The translations under genes were made by a program, and so were the position numbers. From the NCBI RefSeq assembly GCF_001591805.1, contig NZ_BCVP01000005.1, forward strand, positions 175,387 through 239,386: DNA of 64,000 nucleotides. The letters are read 5' to 3'. Source of the DNA: Neobacillus novalis NBRC 102450 (GTDB lineage Bacteria > Bacillota > Bacilli > Bacillales > Cytobacillaceae). Of the stretch, positions 37,357 to 47,963 are shown piece after piece (position 1 is the first letter of the stretch; every line of letters begins with the position of its first letter). The notes under the pieces are model-generated. The model was not told where the DNA came from. It was given only the letters and a program-made list of their open reading frames with translations, and did not search any database.

Positions 37357-37390
37357 ATTTTGCAATGGATAATTTCTCATACTGAAATAG

Positions 37391-37494
37391 GAGCTCTCAA
37401 TTGGTTCTTTCTGGTAATGCAACTCTTTCCCTTTTACCCAACGAGCTCCTTCTTGCTGTTTTCGGGTAATGCAGCTCTTTTCCTTTTCAACGTC
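37391..37494. repeat. two-unit 52-bp direct repeat
   Basis: GAGCTC...GGTAATGCA[AG]CTCTTT...CCTTTT occurs at 37391 and again at 37443, exactly 52 bp apart. The stretch 37357-37600 holds nothing else except the tcdA terminator. Confidence 0.65.
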
Positions 37495-37552
37495 GACTAT
37501 TTTTGCATGGATTGCTGTACTATAAATTTCTTACCTCAAACTGAATACATAT

Positions 37553-37585
37553 TAAAAAAACCCTAAACTTAAAAAAGTTCAGGGC
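37553..37585 (-). terminator. terminator of tcdA
   Basis: CCCTAAACTT / AAGTTCAGGG with a T tract of seven on the minus strand. Confidence 0.75.
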
Positions 37586-37600
37586 CCGGCCTACACAAAA

Positions 37601-38368
37601 TCATTTCTCATCCGAAATACGATGTATCTTAATGTCTTTAAGTAATTCCCTCACTACATAGCTCGCCATGATCAAACCTGCAGCGGATGGGACGAAGGCA
37701 TTGGAGGCTGGCGGCATTTGTGCTTTGCGGATGGCGGCATTTTCATTGCCGACCTCTTTCTTAATATCTTCGCGAATGACAATTGGACTTTCATCAGAAA
37801 AGACAACTGGAATCCCTTTATGAATTCGTTCTTTCCGTAGCTTGGTGCGAATCACCTTTGCAATCGGGTCGGTATGGGTTTTGGAGATGTCCGCAATCTT
37901 AAAACGGGTTGGATCCATTTTATTGGCCGCCCCCATACTTGAAATAATTGGAATATCTCGTTTTAAACATTCTTTCATCAAATGAATTTTATAAACAATC
38001 GTATCAGAGGCGTCGACGACAAAATCCAAGTTGTAGCCAAAAATCTCCTCGTACGTCTCCTCAGTGTAAAACATTTTCAGCGCAATCACTTCGCAATCGG
38101 GATTAATATCCATTATCCTCTCCTGCATAATCTCTACTTTCGGTCTGCCAATCGTTGACAGCAAGGCAATCAGCTGACGGTTAATATTTGTGATATCGAC
38201 ATCATCTTTATCGATTAGTATTAAACGGCCAACTCCAGACCGAGCCAAGGCCTCAGCAGCAAACGAACCGACGCCGCCTACTCCTAAAACAGCGACCGTG
38301 CTGTTTTTCATAATTTCTAGTCCTTCTTTACCAACCGCAAGCTCATTACGGGAAAATTGATGCAGCAT
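37601..38368 (-). CDS. tcdA: tRNA threonylcarbamoyladenosine dehydratase (CsdL/TcdA)
   Basis: E1-like enzyme that cyclises t6A-37 of tRNA to ct6A using ATP. The 255 residues show the ThiF/MoeB Rossmann motif VLGVGGVGSFAAEALARSG at about 28-46 and DKDDVDITNINRQ for ATP binding, with PKVEIMQERI after it. The start ATG at 38368 begins MLHQFSRNELAVG. It lies between aspS and rarA as in B. subtilis (yrvM). No cysteine desulfurase partner gene is adjacent. Confidence 0.93.
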   Translation of the reverse strand: MLHQFSRNELAVGKEGLEIMKNSTVAVLGVGGVGSFAAEALARSGVGRLILIDKDDVDITNINRQLIALLSTIGRPKVEIMQERIMDINPDCEVIALKMFYTEETYEEIFGYNLDFVVDASDTIVYKIHLMKECLKRDIPIISSMGAANKMDPTRFKIADISKTHTDPIAKVIRTKLRKERIHKGIPVVFSDESPIVIREDIKKEVGNENAAIRKAQMPPASNAFVPSAAGLIMASYVVRELLKDIKIHRISDEK

Positions 38369-38542
38369 TTATCTTCACTCCAAATTCAATTTCATATTTC
38401 ATAAATCCATATTCATAAATCATAATCCATAATTCATATTTAAAAAACTCATATTCGTATTAAAGTTATTTTTTCACCTAAAAAAATATATCATACTATT
38501 CGATAAAAACAAGTATTTTTATAGGAATTACCTAGATAAAGC

Positions 38543-38585
38543 AAAAATAAAACCTCCCGCCGCTTTCTCTGCAGTCAGGAGGTTG
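38543..38585 (-). terminator. hairpin downstream of 6S RNA
   Basis: AACCTCC and GGGAGGTT arms followed on the minus strand by TTTATTTTTG. Likely ends read-through from the 6S RNA gene before tcdA. Confidence 0.5.
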
Positions 38586-38604
38586 ATTTTTTAAAAATAG
38601 AAAA

Positions 38605-38799
38605 AAGTCCCAATGGTGCCGTTGCTTCAGGGTCCTTAGTTTTGATCCCGCTCTCAGCAGGTGGGTGTCCTGTTCCCGGTATTGTAAGTCCCCTTACCCG
38701 TCAAAGGGTGAGGCATTTACGCAACCAGAAAACTCCAGACTCCCGGATAAATAATGTTCGGTCAAAACTTCAGGTAATACAACGTACATCTCAGGACTT
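38605..38799 (-). ncRNA. bsrA: 6S RNA (6S-1, bsrA type)
   Basis: Minus-strand RNA of about 195 nt with the terminal pairing AAGTCC...GGACTT, the central bulge flanks and the conserved CTCACCCTTTGACGGG and CAATACCGGGAA...GGACACCCACCTG elements of Bacillus 6S-1. It mimics an open promoter and traps SigA RNA polymerase in stationary phase. Location between aspS and tcdA is the same as B. subtilis bsrA. A SigA promoter lies 11 nt upstream of the mature 5' end, in keeping with the known processed precursor. Confidence 0.93.
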
Positions 38800-38816
38800 C
38801 TTCTTTAATTACTTTT

Positions 38817-38845
38817 ATATTATCATATTATTACGCTTGATTCAA
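38817..38845 (-). promoter_or_regulatory. SigA promoter of 6S RNA
   Basis: Minus-strand TTGAAT (38840-38845), 17 nt, TAATAT (38817-38822). Predicted start near 38810. Confidence 0.8.
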
Positions 38846-38868
38846 GGTTTTATGAAAGCGAATTCTTG

Positions 38869-40638
38869 TTATTTTTTAACATTTAGTGACAAGTTTAGTT
38901 CAACTAATTGGGCCTCGGAAACTTCACCCGGGGCATTTGTTAATAAACAGCTTGCACTAGCAGTTTTTGGAAAGGCAATCGTATCGCGTAAGTTGGAGCT
39001 GCCGGCTAACAGCATGACCAAGCGGTCAAGACCGAGCGCGATTCCGCCGTGCGGTGGTGTTCCATATTCAAAGGCATTCATTAAGAAGCCGAACTGCTTC
39101 TTCGCTTCTTCCGGTGAAAAACCAAGGACACTGAACATTTTTTCCTGAATTGGCCGTTCAAAAATCCGCAGCGATCCGCCGCCAAGCTCATAGCCGTTCA
39201 GGACAAGGTCATAGGCTTGGGCACGGACCTTTCCAGGGTCAGACTCCAGGTATGCAAGGTCTTCCCTAAATGGCATCGTGAATGGATGGTGGGCAGCATA
39301 ATAACGGCCTTCCTCCTCATCGTACTCAAACAGCGGCCAGTCCGTCACCCAAAGGAAGTGGAAAAGACTTGTATCGATTAACCCCAATTCTTTTCCAAGC
39401 TTAAGTCTTAACGCACCAAGGGCGTCTGCGACAACACTTTTCTTATCGGCAACAAACAGAAGTAAGTCCCCTTCCGAAGCCTCAAGAGTCGCTTTAAGTG
39501 CCTGCGCATCTTCAGCTGAGAAGAATTTCGCAATCGGTCCCTTCAGACCTTCTGCATCCACCTTTAACCAGGCAAGACCTTTCGCGCCATAAACAGCCGT
39601 GAACTCGGTTAACGCATCAATATCTTTACGGGAATACTTATCTGCACTACCTTTTACATTCAAGGCTTTTACTTGTCCGCCACCGGCAACTGCACCGGCA
39701 AACACCTTAAAGCTTGAATCCTTGACGATTTCTGATACATCGACAAGCTCAAGGCCAAAACGGGTATCCGGTTTATCGGAACCAAAACGGCTCATCGCCT
39801 CATCGTAAGTCATTCGCGGGAAGGCTGCCGGCACTTCCACACCTTTTACTTCCTTCATCAACTGAGTCATCATTTTTTCCATCATGCCCATGATGTCCTC
39901 TTGGCTTAAGAAGCTTGTTTCAATATCGATTTGTGTAAATTCAGGCTGGCGGTCGGCACGCAGGTCCTCGTCACGGAAACAGCGGGCAATTTGGTAATAG
40001 CGCTCAATTCCGCCTACCATCAGCAATTGTTTAAACAGCTGCGGTGATTGCGGCAGCGCGTAGAACTCACCGGGATGAACACGGCTTGGGACTAAATAAT
40101 CGCGTGCTCCTTCTGGCGTACTTTTTGTCAGAATTGGTGTTTCGATATCTAGGAAGCCTTCGCCATCGAGAAAATCGCGAATTTGCTTCGTCACCTGATG
40201 ACGCATTTTTAATGTTTCAAAAATGACTGGGCGGCGGAAGTCTAAATAACGATATTTCAAGCGAACATCTTCTGATGCATCCGTATTATCAGAAATCGTA
40301 AACGGTGGCGTTTTCGCCTCATTGATAATCGTTACTGTATCCGCTTGGATTTCAATTTTACCTGTTTTCAGGTTCTCATTAACAGTCCCAGCTTCACGTG
40401 CAACGACTGTCCCGACAATATCAAGAACAAATTCACTGCGGATTTTTTCCGCTGTTTGAAGGGCTTCCTTTGATAAATCAGGATTAAAGACAACTTGAAC
40501 AATACCTGAACGGTCGCGCAAATCGATAAAAATTAAGCCGCCAAGGTCGCGTCGTTTTTGCACCCAGCCCTTTAACGTAACTTTTTCACCAACTGCAGAC
40601 TCTGGTACTTCGCCGCAAAAATACGATCTTCCAAACAT
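38869..40638 (-). CDS. aspS: aspartyl-tRNA synthetase
   Basis: Class II synthetase of 589 residues: N-terminal OB-fold anticodon domain (about 15-105, [22 protein letters not shown]), catalytic core with [12 protein letters not shown] [29 protein letters not shown] (motif 2), the bacterial GAD insertion (about 290-420) and motif 3 [16 protein letters not shown] at 40638 is two bases from the end of hisS, so both are read from the same mRNA and share the T-box at 42 kb. Confidence 0.97.
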   Translation of the reverse strand: MFGRSYFCGEVPESAVGEKVTLKGWVQKRRDLGGLIFIDLRDRSGIVQVVFNPDLSKEALQTAEKIRSEFVLDIVGTVVAREAGTVNENLKTGKIEIQADTVTIINEAKTPPFTISDNTDASEDVRLKYRYLDFRRPVIFETLKMRHQVTKQIRDFLDGEGFLDIETPILTKSTPEGARDYLVPSRVHPGEFYALPQSPQLFKQLLMVGGIERYYQIARCFRDEDLRADRQPEFTQIDIETSFLSQEDIMGMMEKMMTQLMKEVKGVEVPAAFPRMTYDEAMSRFGSDKPDTRFGLELVDVSEIVKDSSFKVFAGAVAGGGQVKALNVKGSADKYSRKDIDALTEFTAVYGAKGLAWLKVDAEGLKGPIAKFFSAEDAQALKATLEASEGDLLLFVADKKSVVADALGALRLKLGKELGLIDTSLFHFLWVTDWPLFEYDEEEGRYYAAHHPFTMPFREDLAYLESDPGKVRAQAYDLVLNGYELGGGSLRIFERPIQEKMFSVLGFSPEEAKKQFGFLMNAFEYGTPPHGGIALGLDRLVMLLAGSSNLRDTIAFPKTASASCLLTNAPGEVSEAQLVELNLSLNVKK

Positions 40639-40640
40639 TG

Positions 40641-41915
40641 TTACTCCCCCTTTAACCCTTGAAAATAACGAACAAATGAATCAAGTTCTATTTCAACTTG
40701 GTCACCCGTCGCCATATTTTTCAAGTTAATTTTTTTATTCTTAAGCTCATCTTCGCCAAGAACGGCAACATACTTGGCTTTCAGGCGGTCCGCCGCTTTA
40801 AATTGAGCCTTAAATTTTCGATCCAAGTAATCTCTTTCCGCTGAAATACCAGCCATGCGCAGCTGCTGCAGGAGTCCTACCGTGTAATCCTTCGCTTCCT
40901 CCCCGAGAGCAGCAAGGTAACAATCAATCCCTTGATCCGTTTCCAATTCGATTCCTTCTGCATTAAGAGCGGCAATAAACCGTTCAATGCTTAAAGCGAA
41001 GCCGATTCCTGGTGTTTCCGGACCGCCAATCTCTTCCGCTAAACCATTATAACGTCCGCCGCCGCATAATGTGGTAATCGCCCCGAAGCCTTCCGCGTTG
41101 CTCATAATCTCAAAAGCAGTGTGATTATAATAATCTAAGCCGCGGACTAAGTTGGCATCAACTTCAAACGGGATATCGAGCTGGGTTAAATACTGCTGTA
41201 ATTTTTCAAAATATGCTTTAGAAAAATCGTTTAAAAATTCTAAGATAGAAGGTGCAGATTTCATTAATTCATGATCACGATCCTGTTTACAATCCAAGAT
41301 TCGCAACGGATTTTTCTCCAAACGATTTTGACAGTCATGGCAAAACTCGCCGATTCTTGGTTGGAAGTGCTTCACCAGCGCATCACGGTGTGCGATACGG
41401 CTCTCTTTATCGCCAAGGCTGTTGATGATTAGTTTCAGTTTCCGCAAACCCATTTCTTTATACAGGTTCATCGCCAGCGAAATGACTTCGGCATCAATAG
41501 CCGGGTCGTTACTGCCGAGCGCCTCAACGCCAAATTGGACAAATTGGCGGAAGCGGCCTGCCTGCGGGCGTTCGTAGCGGAACATCGGTCCCATGTAATA
41601 AAGTTTTACAGGCTGGCTAGCGTAGCCGAACATTTTTTTCTCGACAAACGAGCGAACGACTGCAGCGGTGCCTTCCGGTCTAAGCGTGATGCTGCGCTTT
41701 CCGCGGTCTTCAAAGGTGTACATTTCTTTTTGAACAATATCAGTGCTGTCGCCAACCCCTCGTGAAAATAATTCGGTCGATTCAAAAATCGGGGTGCGAA
41801 TTTCTTGGTATTGATATTTTTCGCAAAGTTCTCTCGCCTTTGCTTCAATCAACTGCCACTTTTCTACTTCTCCTGGCAGTATGTCCTGCGTGCCTCTTGG
41901 AATGCTTATCGACAT
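40641..41915 (-). CDS. hisS: histidyl-tRNA synthetase
   Basis: Class II synthetase of 424 residues starting [16 protein letters not shown], with [11 protein letters not shown] (motif 2 region), [15 protein letters not shown], the histidine motif [15 protein letters not shown], and [11 protein letters not shown] (motif 3), then the anticodon-binding domain. Length equals the B. subtilis protein. The start codon lies close to AGGAGG and is controlled by the upstream T-box. First gene of hisS-aspS. Confidence 0.97.
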   Translation of the reverse strand: MSISIPRGTQDILPGEVEKWQLIEAKARELCEKYQYQEIRTPIFESTELFSRGVGDSTDIVQKEMYTFEDRGKRSITLRPEGTAAVVRSFVEKKMFGYASQPVKLYYMGPMFRYERPQAGRFRQFVQFGVEALGSNDPAIDAEVISLAMNLYKEMGLRKLKLIINSLGDKESRIAHRDALVKHFQPRIGEFCHDCQNRLEKNPLRILDCKQDRDHELMKSAPSILEFLNDFSKAYFEKLQQYLTQLDIPFEVDANLVRGLDYYNHTAFEIMSNAEGFGAITTLCGGGRYNGLAEEIGGPETPGIGFALSIERFIAALNAEGIELETDQGIDCYLAALGEEAKDYTVGLLQQLRMAGISAERDYLDRKFKAQFKAADRLKAKYVAVLGEDELKNKKINLKNMATGDQVEIELDSFVRYFQGLKGE

Positions 41916-41967
41916 AGCAGAAACCTCCTTTTCAAAACTGATTTATGTAAAAATTTTTTAACGAAAA

Positions 41968-42256
41968 ATAAAAAAACTCCCATCCCTTGTAATAAATACA
42001 AGGGACGAGAGTTTGTGTTCCCGCGGTGCCACCCTAGTTGAATAGCCTTCAAAAAAAGCTATTCCTCTTAAACAGTTAACGCCTGCTACGTCCTTCTCCT
42101 ACTAGAGCCTGGGCTTTTTCAGAGAGAAGCCTACGGAGTGTTCATTCATTAAGGCACATGCAGAAATGCTTTCAGCCTAAGGCATTTCCTCTCTTTTCAT
42201 GGGTTAGCTTAATTACTATGCTCCATCAATGGTTATTTCCCTATTTGTTTTATATT
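41968..42256 (-). promoter_or_regulatory. T-box leader of hisS-aspS
   Basis: Minus-strand signature AGGGTGGCACCGCGG (42021-42035), followed by terminator AACTCTCGTCCCTTG...CAAGGGATGGGAGTT with seven T (41968-42012). Stem I holds AGAGAGG, GGCTGAAAG and GAACACTCCG; CAC there is a histidine codon and the likely specifier. Confidence 0.93.
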
Positions 42257-42262
42257 TATATA

Positions 42263-42291
42263 ATAATACGTAGCATTGTACGCAATGTCAA
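42263..42291 (-). promoter_or_regulatory. SigA promoter of the hisS T-box
   Basis: Minus-strand TTGACA (42286-42291), 17 nt, TATTAT (42263-42268). Confidence 0.85.
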
Positions 42292-42298
42292 GAGCGTT

Positions 42299-42484
42299 TT
42301 ACGACCTTTCTAAATGTTTTTTTAACTTTCTGACATCGCCTATCGATAAACCGAATTCAGAAGCTAGCTCAAACGAATTTGACTGCTGTTCTTTTTGAAT
42401 AAAATCATGAAAATCGACACCAAAAAGACGGCCATCCATTGATTGTATGTTCATTCCCTTTTCACTTGATCGCACATAAATCAC
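42299..42484 (-). CDS. small protein with C-terminal helix-turn-helix-like segment (YrzK position)
   Basis: 61-residue protein MIYVRSSEKGMNIQSMDG..., with a short beta-rich head and a C-terminal segment SFELASEFGLSIGDVRKLKKHL that looks like a sigma-region-4-type helix-turn-helix. The frame is open from a GTG at 42520 without ribosome site; GTG at 42484 lies six bases after AAGGAG and is preferred. It occupies the place of yrzK in B. subtilis between hisS and yrvJ, but I am not certain of homology. Possible DNA-binding function is inference. Confidence 0.6.
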   Translation of the reverse strand: MIYVRSSEKGMNIQSMDGRLFGVDFHDFIQKEQQSNSFELASEFGLSIGDVRKLKKHLERS

Positions 42485-42626
42485 CCCTGTCTCCTTCTTC
42501 TTTATCGTTATTATTTCCACACAAGCGGAAAAAAATCATGAAAGATGGGTAATTTGTTGCTTTGTTGCCCTTATTTAACATTTTAGGAATGATTTTCACT
42601 CATGTTTACGCTAAAATAAAAGAAGT

Positions 42627-42748
42627 AGAAAAGCGTAAGCGCCTTGTCCAGGGGCGACCGGCATAAGACGAGCAGGCGAGAAGGTTGTTCTTTAACCTTC
42701 TTGACTGATTGGCTTATGACCCGAGCCCCTAGGCGCTGGAGCTGGACA
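42627..42748. repeat. interspersed repeat, copy C (122 bp)
   Basis: Shares the ends AGAAAAGCGTAAGCG and GCTGGAGCTGGACA with copies A and B, but has a different middle containing the hairpin AGAAGGTT...AACCTTCT and CATAAG...CTTATG. Its end lies eight bases before the ribosome site of yrvJ, so it is in the leader or promoter of that gene. Confidence 0.85.
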
Positions 42749-42768
42749 AACAGCAAAGGAGGGTGTCG

Positions 42769-44538
42769 ATGTTCAAAAAATTCAACCTGCTGCTAGTAAG
42801 CATCATTCTTATTTTCGGGGCCTTCCTGCCGCAGGGGAAAAGTATCGCTGCAACCGGTTCTATAACCATTTCCACTGATACTGTCAATGTTCGCGGCGGC
42901 CCAGGCTTAAGCTATCCCCTTATAAAAGTAGCAAAACGGGGCGAAAAGTATTCAATTGTATCAGAAAAAGATGATTGGATTGAAATTCAATTATCATTTG
43001 GAAAAACGGGTTGGGTCGTCAATTGGCTTGTCTCAAAAGAAAATGCGGCGAAAACAGCCAGTACCGCCCAGGCTTCGGGTTCAAAAAGCACAAGCGCCGC
43101 TGCCAAAACAGATCAATTACGGGTTCGTTCGGGACCTGGGACAAGCTTTCCGATCGCCGGGTTCTTGAATAAAGGTCAGCAAGTAACGGTACTTGACCAA
43201 AATGAAAACTGGTGTAAAATCAGCTCAGCATCCACTGAAGGCTGGGTTGCAAGAGATTTTTTAGAGTATAAAACCGTTAAGCAGGAAAATACTCCAGCAC
43301 CTCCGCCTGCGAAGACCGCAAGCAGCGGCGTGGTGAATGGTGATACCTTAAACGTTCGCAAAGAGCCGTCTTCTTCAAGCACGTTGGTTGGAAAATTAAC
43401 AAAAGGCACGACTGTAACCATTTATTCGAAACAAAATAATTGGCTTGAGGTTGGTTTTTCCACACTAAGAGGCTGGGTTAGTGCGGAGTTTATTGACACA
43501 TCTGCCTCAAGCCCAGCAAAGGACAACCCAAAGAAAGAATCGAGCGGCATGAATGGGACGGTAACTGCCGGCAGTCTTAGTGTCCGCCAAGGAGCATCAT
43601 TGGATTCAAGCATCATTGGCACGGTATCACTGGGCCAAAGCTTTACTATTTTGGAAGAGTATAATAATTGGGCAAAAATAGAGTTTAAGTCTGGTAGTTT
43701 TGGCTGGGTTGCCGGCTGGTATCTTGAAAAGTCAGCAGTGAAAACCAATACTGGACAAGCTGTGAAGGAAAGCAAAGTAACCATTCTGCAAAATGGAACA
43801 AATATCCGCAAAGCGCCCAATGTTCAATCGGATGTTGTGGAGCTGGCTAACGAAGGAGATACCTTCTCAGTACAAAGTTTAGCGAATGACTGGTATGAAG
43901 TGAAACTGAAGAACGGTAAAACGGGCTTTGTTGCTGGCTGGATAGTTTCAACAAACGGCACGAAAGCGCAGATTGTCAAGTCAGGAGCAGAAGGTTATCT
44001 GAAAAATAAAACCATTGTACTCGACCCAGGACATGGCGGCGGGGATAACGGGGCTACAGGGGCAGCAGGAACATTAGAAAAGGAATTAACGCTGCGAACA
44101 GCTAAGCTTTTGTATGATAAATTAAGGTCTGCTGGAGCAAATGTCTATTTAACTAGAAATAATGATTCATTCCTACCGCTTCCATCCCGAGTAAATACTG
44201 CACATAGTTATCATGCTGATGCGTTTATCAGCCTGCATTATGACAGTAATTTAGATCGCAGTGTCCGTGGTATGACCGGCTATTATTATCATTCTTATCA
44301 AAAGTCACTTGCTGATACGCTTTATGCTTCAACTGTAGGGCAAACGAAATTGAAAAATCGCGGCGTCCGCTTTGGTGATTTCCATGTAATTCGTGAAAAT
44401 AGCCAAAAGGCTGTCCTCATGGAACTTGGTTATTTGAGTAATTCTGAAGAAGAAATGACGTTAAAATCGAGCGGCTTCCAAGAAAGTGCCGCAACAGGAT
44501 TGTATGATGGATTAGCAAGGTATTTTAAAAGTAATTGA
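42769..44538 (+). CDS. yrvJ: N-acetylmuramoyl-L-alanine amidase with five SH3b domains
   Basis: Secreted cell-wall hydrolase of 589 residues. A signal peptide (1-27, cut near KSIAA|TGS) is followed by five bacterial SH3 domains (about 29-90, 104-165, 185-244, 260-322, 336-398), each with the V-R-x-G-P/A and W-V patterns, and an Amidase_3 zinc domain (about 412-589): IVLDPGHGGGDNGA with the first zinc His, the Glu of LEKELTLR, SLHYDSN with a further His and the catalytic Glu in LMELGYLSN. ATG at 42769 is six bases from AGGAGG; the GTG at 42763 lies too close. It matches B. subtilis YrvJ by layout and position. Confidence 0.94.
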   Translation: MFKKFNLLLVSIILIFGAFLPQGKSIAATGSITISTDTVNVRGGPGLSYPLIKVAKRGEKYSIVSEKDDWIEIQLSFGKTGWVVNWLVSKENAAKTASTAQASGSKSTSAAAKTDQLRVRSGPGTSFPIAGFLNKGQQVTVLDQNENWCKISSASTEGWVARDFLEYKTVKQENTPAPPPAKTASSGVVNGDTLNVRKEPSSSSTLVGKLTKGTTVTIYSKQNNWLEVGFSTLRGWVSAEFIDTSASSPAKDNPKKESSGMNGTVTAGSLSVRQGASLDSSIIGTVSLGQSFTILEEYNNWAKIEFKSGSFGWVAGWYLEKSAVKTNTGQAVKESKVTILQNGTNIRKAPNVQSDVVELANEGDTFSVQSLANDWYEVKLKNGKTGFVAGWIVSTNGTKAQIVKSGAEGYLKNKTIVLDPGHGGGDNGATGAAGTLEKELTLRTAKLLYDKLRSAGANVYLTRNNDSFLPLPSRVNTAHSYHADAFISLHYDSNLDRSVRGMTGYYYHSYQKSLADTLYASTVGQTKLKNRGVRFGDFHVIRENSQKAVLMELGYLSNSEEEMTLKSSGFQESAATGLYDGLARYFKSN

Positions 44539-44546
44539 ATAAATAT

Positions 44547-44588
44547 AAAAAGGCTCGGCACTAAATCTAAAGTGCCAAGCCTTTTATT
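44547..44588. terminator. bidirectional terminator between yrvJ and dtd
   Basis: AAAAGGCTCGGCACT and AGTGCCAAGCCTTTT form a stem with one mismatch; A and T tracts on both sides. Confidence 0.85.
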
Positions 44589-45030
44589 ATGCCTTACTTT
44601 CCACGATCAACGTCACTGGACCGTCATTGGTTAATTCAACATCCATCATGGCGCCGAACAGACCTGTTTCAACGCGAATACCTTTTTCACGCAGGAGCCG
44701 GTTAAAAGCTTCATAAAGTCCCACAGCTTGCTCTGGTCTAGCTGCCTCGATGAAACTTGGTCTTCTCCCCTTACGGCAATCGCCGTAAAGGGTAAATTGT
44801 GAAACGGAAAGAATTTCACCGCCGACATCCAATAATGACAAATTCATTTTTTCATCTGCATCTTCAAAGATCCGTAAATTAGCAATTTTATCAGCTAAGT
44901 AAGCCGCATCCTCTTCTTTGTCGTCATGGGTCACACCGACAAGCAGGACAAGCCCTTTGGTAATTTCACCTGTTACTTCACCGGCAACCGTTACCCGTGC
45001 GGCTTTGCTGCGTTGAACAACTACTCTCAT
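44587..45030 (-). CDS. dtd: D-aminoacyl-tRNA deacylase
   Basis: Hydrolyses D-amino acids (and Gly from tRNA-Ala) off tRNA. 147 residues with the start [15 protein letters not shown], the active-site motif [10 protein letters not shown] and the Gly-cisPro-type motif near the C-terminus in [12 protein letters not shown]. The gene follows relA by 11 bp, with ribosome site AAGGAGT, as in B. subtilis. Note that the cis motif reads NDGPVT, fully conserved. Confidence 0.95.
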   Translation of the reverse strand: MRVVVQRSKAARVTVAGEVTGEITKGLVLLVGVTHDDKEEDAAYLADKIANLRIFEDADEKMNLSLLDVGGEILSVSQFTLYGDCRKGRRPSFIEAARPEQAVGLYEAFNRLLREKGIRVETGLFGAMMDVELTNDGPVTLIVESKA

Positions 45031-45041
45031 ACCAATACTCC

Positions 45042-47237
45042 TTAATTCATAATCCGGCGAACCGAATAAATATCCGGAATTTGTTTAATTCTTTCAACTA
45101 CCCTTTGCAAATGGTTAACATTGTGAATTGCAATCGACATGCTAATCGTCGCCATTTTATTGCGGTCTGATTTACCGGTGACGGCAGAAATATTTGTTTT
45201 CGTCTCATTTACGGCTTGAAGCACTTCATTTAGCAGACCGCGGCGGTCATAGCCGCTGATTTCGATATCCACATTATATTCCTTCCGGTCATTTAAGGAA
45301 GATTCCCACTCGACCGGAATTAGCCTCGTTTGAGCATCATTCGAGTCAATGTTCGTACAATCAGAGCGGTGAACGGAGACGCCGCGGCCCTTGGTAATAA
45401 AGCCGACAATATCGTCGCCAGGAACAGGGTTACAGCATCTCGATAAGCGAATTAACAGATTGTCAATCCCTTGGACGCGGACGCCGGATTCCCGTTTCTT
45501 ACTAGATGGAAATGTTTTTAAATCCGAAATCACATTGGTAATGCTCTCTGACTGTTCCTGGTCGCGTTTCTTGCGCCATTTCTCCGTTAACCGGTTCGCC
45601 ACCTGCAAGGCCGTTACCCCGTTATAGCCAACGGCCGCATACATATCTTCTTCATTGGAAAAATTAAATTTTTCCGCAACCTTTTTCAGATTGTCTGATG
45701 TTAATATTTCTTTCAGCTCAAACTCCAGATTACGGATTTCTTTTTCAACTAGCTCTTTCCCTTTGACGACATTTTCATCACGGCGCTGCTTTTTAAAGAA
45801 GGCGCGAATCTTGTTTTTCGCCTGCGAAGTCTGTGCCAGCTTCAGCCAATCCTGACTTGGACCATAGGAATGTTTCGAGGTTAATATCTCAATAATATCC
45901 CCGGTCTTCAGTTGATAGTCGAGCGTCACCATTTTGCCGTTCACTTTGGCACCAATTGTTTTATTGCCTATTTCCGAGTGGATGCGATAGGCAAAATCGA
46001 TTGGAACAGAACCAGAGGGCAGCTCAATGACATCGCCTTTTGGCGTAAACACAAACACCATATCGGAGAACAGGTCAATTTTCAATGACTCCATAAACTC
46101 TTCGGCATTGGCGGTATCATTTTGGAACTCAAGAATCTCCCTGAACCAGGTTAATTTTTGCTCAAAAGAAGAGCTGTCGCTGATGGCTTTGCCTTCTTTA
46201 TAAGCCCAGTGCGCTGCAACCCCGAATTCGGCAATCTGGTGCATCTCATAGGTACGAATTTGCACCTCAAGCGGGTCGCCTTTCGGTCCAATCACGGTTG
46301 TATGCAGCGATTGATACATATTCGGCTTCGGCATCGCAATATAATCCTTAAAGCGGCCGGGCATCGGTTTCCAACAAGTGTGAATAATGCCAAGAACCGC
46401 GTAGCAATCTTTAATACTGTTGACTACAATCCTGACTGCAAGCAAATCATAGATTTCACTGAATTGTTTATTTTGTAAAACCATTTTTCGATAAATACTG
46501 TAAATATGCTTTGGACGGCCGGAAAGCTCTGCCTTAATGGAAACTTCGCCCATCCGCGCTTTGACTTCTTCGATGACATCCTCGAGATATTGCTCCCGTT
46601 CCGCCCGCTTCTTCTTCATTAAGTTAACAATCCGGTAGTATTGCTGCGGATTTAAATATCTTAATGCTGTATCTTCCAGCTCCCATTTAATCTTAGATAT
46701 ACCAAGACGATGTGCTAAAGGGGCAAAAATTTCAAGTGTCTCATTTGAAATTCGGCGCTGTTTCTCCACAGGAAGATGCTTCAGTGTTCGCATATTATGC
46801 AAACGGTCAGCAAGCTTAATCAGAATCACTCGAATATCCTGAGCCATGGCCACAAACATTTTTCGGTGGTTCTCAGCCTGCTGTTCCTCGTGAGATTTAT
46901 ATTTAATTTTCCCTAGTTTCGTTACCCCATCGACAAGCATCGCCACTTCGTCATTGAAAGCTTCCTCGATATCCTTTAAGGATACAATTGTATCTTCCAC
47001 GACGTCGTGAAGAAAACCCGCAGCAACCGTTGCAGGATCCATCTCCAAGTCAGCTAGAATCCCTGCAACCTGGATGGGATGAATAATGTACGGCTCCCCC
47101 GATTTTCGATATTGTTCACGATGAGCATGTTTAGCGAATTCATACGCTTTTTTAACTAATTCAACATGCTCCTCATTTAAATAGGTCTTGGTCTTGTCGA
47201 TGACTTGATCGGCTGTTAACACTTGATCATTCGCCAT
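45042..47237 (-). CDS. relA: bifunctional (p)ppGpp synthetase/hydrolase (Rel)
   Basis: Stringent-response enzyme of 731 residues. HD hydrolase domain (about 25-200; [14 protein letters not shown]..., catalytic HDVVEDT), synthetase domain (about 230-350; YRKM and the [13 protein letters not shown] motif), TGS (about 390-450), helical, zinc-finger-like region with [11 protein letters not shown], and C-terminal ACT domain. Both catalytic sites look intact, so it should make and degrade the alarmone. The ATG at 47237 lies in a leader of about 75 nt after a SigA promoter. Downstream is dtd. Confidence 0.97.
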   Translation of the reverse strand: MANDQVLTADQVIDKTKTYLNEEHVELVKKAYEFAKHAHREQYRKSGEPYIIHPIQVAGILADLEMDPATVAAGFLHDVVEDTIVSLKDIEEAFNDEVAMLVDGVTKLGKIKYKSHEEQQAENHRKMFVAMAQDIRVILIKLADRLHNMRTLKHLPVEKQRRISNETLEIFAPLAHRLGISKIKWELEDTALRYLNPQQYYRIVNLMKKKRAEREQYLEDVIEEVKARMGEVSIKAELSGRPKHIYSIYRKMVLQNKQFSEIYDLLAVRIVVNSIKDCYAVLGIIHTCWKPMPGRFKDYIAMPKPNMYQSLHTTVIGPKGDPLEVQIRTYEMHQIAEFGVAAHWAYKEGKAISDSSSFEQKLTWFREILEFQNDTANAEEFMESLKIDLFSDMVFVFTPKGDVIELPSGSVPIDFAYRIHSEIGNKTIGAKVNGKMVTLDYQLKTGDIIEILTSKHSYGPSQDWLKLAQTSQAKNKIRAFFKKQRRDENVVKGKELVEKEIRNLEFELKEILTSDNLKKVAEKFNFSNEEDMYAAVGYNGVTALQVANRLTEKWRKKRDQEQSESITNVISDLKTFPSSKKRESGVRVQGIDNLLIRLSRCCNPVPGDDIVGFITKGRGVSVHRSDCTNIDSNDAQTRLIPVEWESSLNDRKEYNVDIEISGYDRRGLLNEVLQAVNETKTNISAVTGKSDRNKMATISMSIAIHNVNHLQRVVERIKQIPDIYSVRRIMN

Positions 47238-47319
47238 GAAATCACCTTTATTTTCGTCTCATTTTATTATTCAATGTTATTTTTAGAAATATTGTTACAA
47301 AATTAGAATGATTGTTTCT

Positions 47320-47348
47320 ATTATCGAAAAAAATAGCGAAGATGTAAA
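47320..47348 (-). promoter_or_regulatory. SigA promoter of relA-dtd
   Basis: Minus-strand TTTACA (47343-47348), 17 nt, GATAAT (47320-47325). Confidence 0.6.
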
Positions 47349-47450
47349 GAGATTGTGAAGTATTTTATGAAAAATATCGAGATGTGTCGAAAATTATTTT
47401 TATATTATATAAAGAGAGCACCCTCATCTGAGTGCCCTCTAGCTCATTTT

Positions 47451-47963
47451 TTAATAGTGCATAAGTGTTAAAATATCATAGCCGTCAAGCTTTTTCCGGC
47501 CATCTAAATAGCTTAACTCAACTAAGAAAGCGATACCAGCAACTACTCCGCCGAGCTCTTCCACTAATTGAATCGTCGCTTCAATTGTACCGCCGGTTGC
47601 TAACAAATCATCCGTTATTAACACGCGTTGTCCAGGTTTAATTGCATCCCTATGAATCGTCAGTACATCTTTTCCGTATTCCAGGCCATAGCCTACTTTA
47701 ATCGTTTCACGCGGCAGTTTGCCCTCTTTACGGACTGGGGCAAAGCCTACTCCCAGCGAATAAGCAACGGGACATCCAATTATAAAGCCACGAGCTTCAG
47801 GTCCTACAATGATATCAATTTGTTTCTCTTTTGCATAAGAAACGATTTGGTCAGTTGCATATTTATATGCTTCACCATCATTCATTAATGGGGTAATATC
47901 TTTAAATTTAATTCCTGGCTTTGGCCAATCGGGTACGATGGTAATAAATTGCTTTAAATCCAT
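47451..47963 (-). CDS. apt: adenine phosphoribosyltransferase
   Basis: Salvages adenine to AMP with PRPP. 170 residues, type I PRTase fold with the PRPP motif [13 protein letters not shown] near residue 123 and [10 protein letters not shown] for the base. The ATG at 47963 overlaps the end of recJ by ten bases, a translationally coupled pair as in B. subtilis. It sits upstream of relA; purine salvage and (p)ppGpp are linked in these bacteria, as Apt-type enzymes can be inhibited by the alarmone. Confidence 0.96.
   Translation of the reverse strand: MDLKQFITIVPDWPKPGIKFKDITPLMNDGEAYKYATDQIVSYAKEKQIDIIVGPEARGFIIGCPVAYSLGVGFAPVRKEGKLPRETIKVGYGLEYGKDVLTIHRDAIKPGQRVLITDDLLATGGTIEATIQLVEELGGVVAGIAFLVELSYLDGRKKLDGYDILTLMHY

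Noticed and set aside
37360..37566. 68-codon plus-strand frame after the NERD gene
   Set aside because: No ribosome site and it covers the 52-bp direct repeat; codon use is not gene-like.
47401..47450. Terminator hairpin between relA promoter and apt end
   Set aside because: GAGCACCCTC/GAGTGCCCTC arms are mostly direct rather than inverted; pairing is too poor to call.
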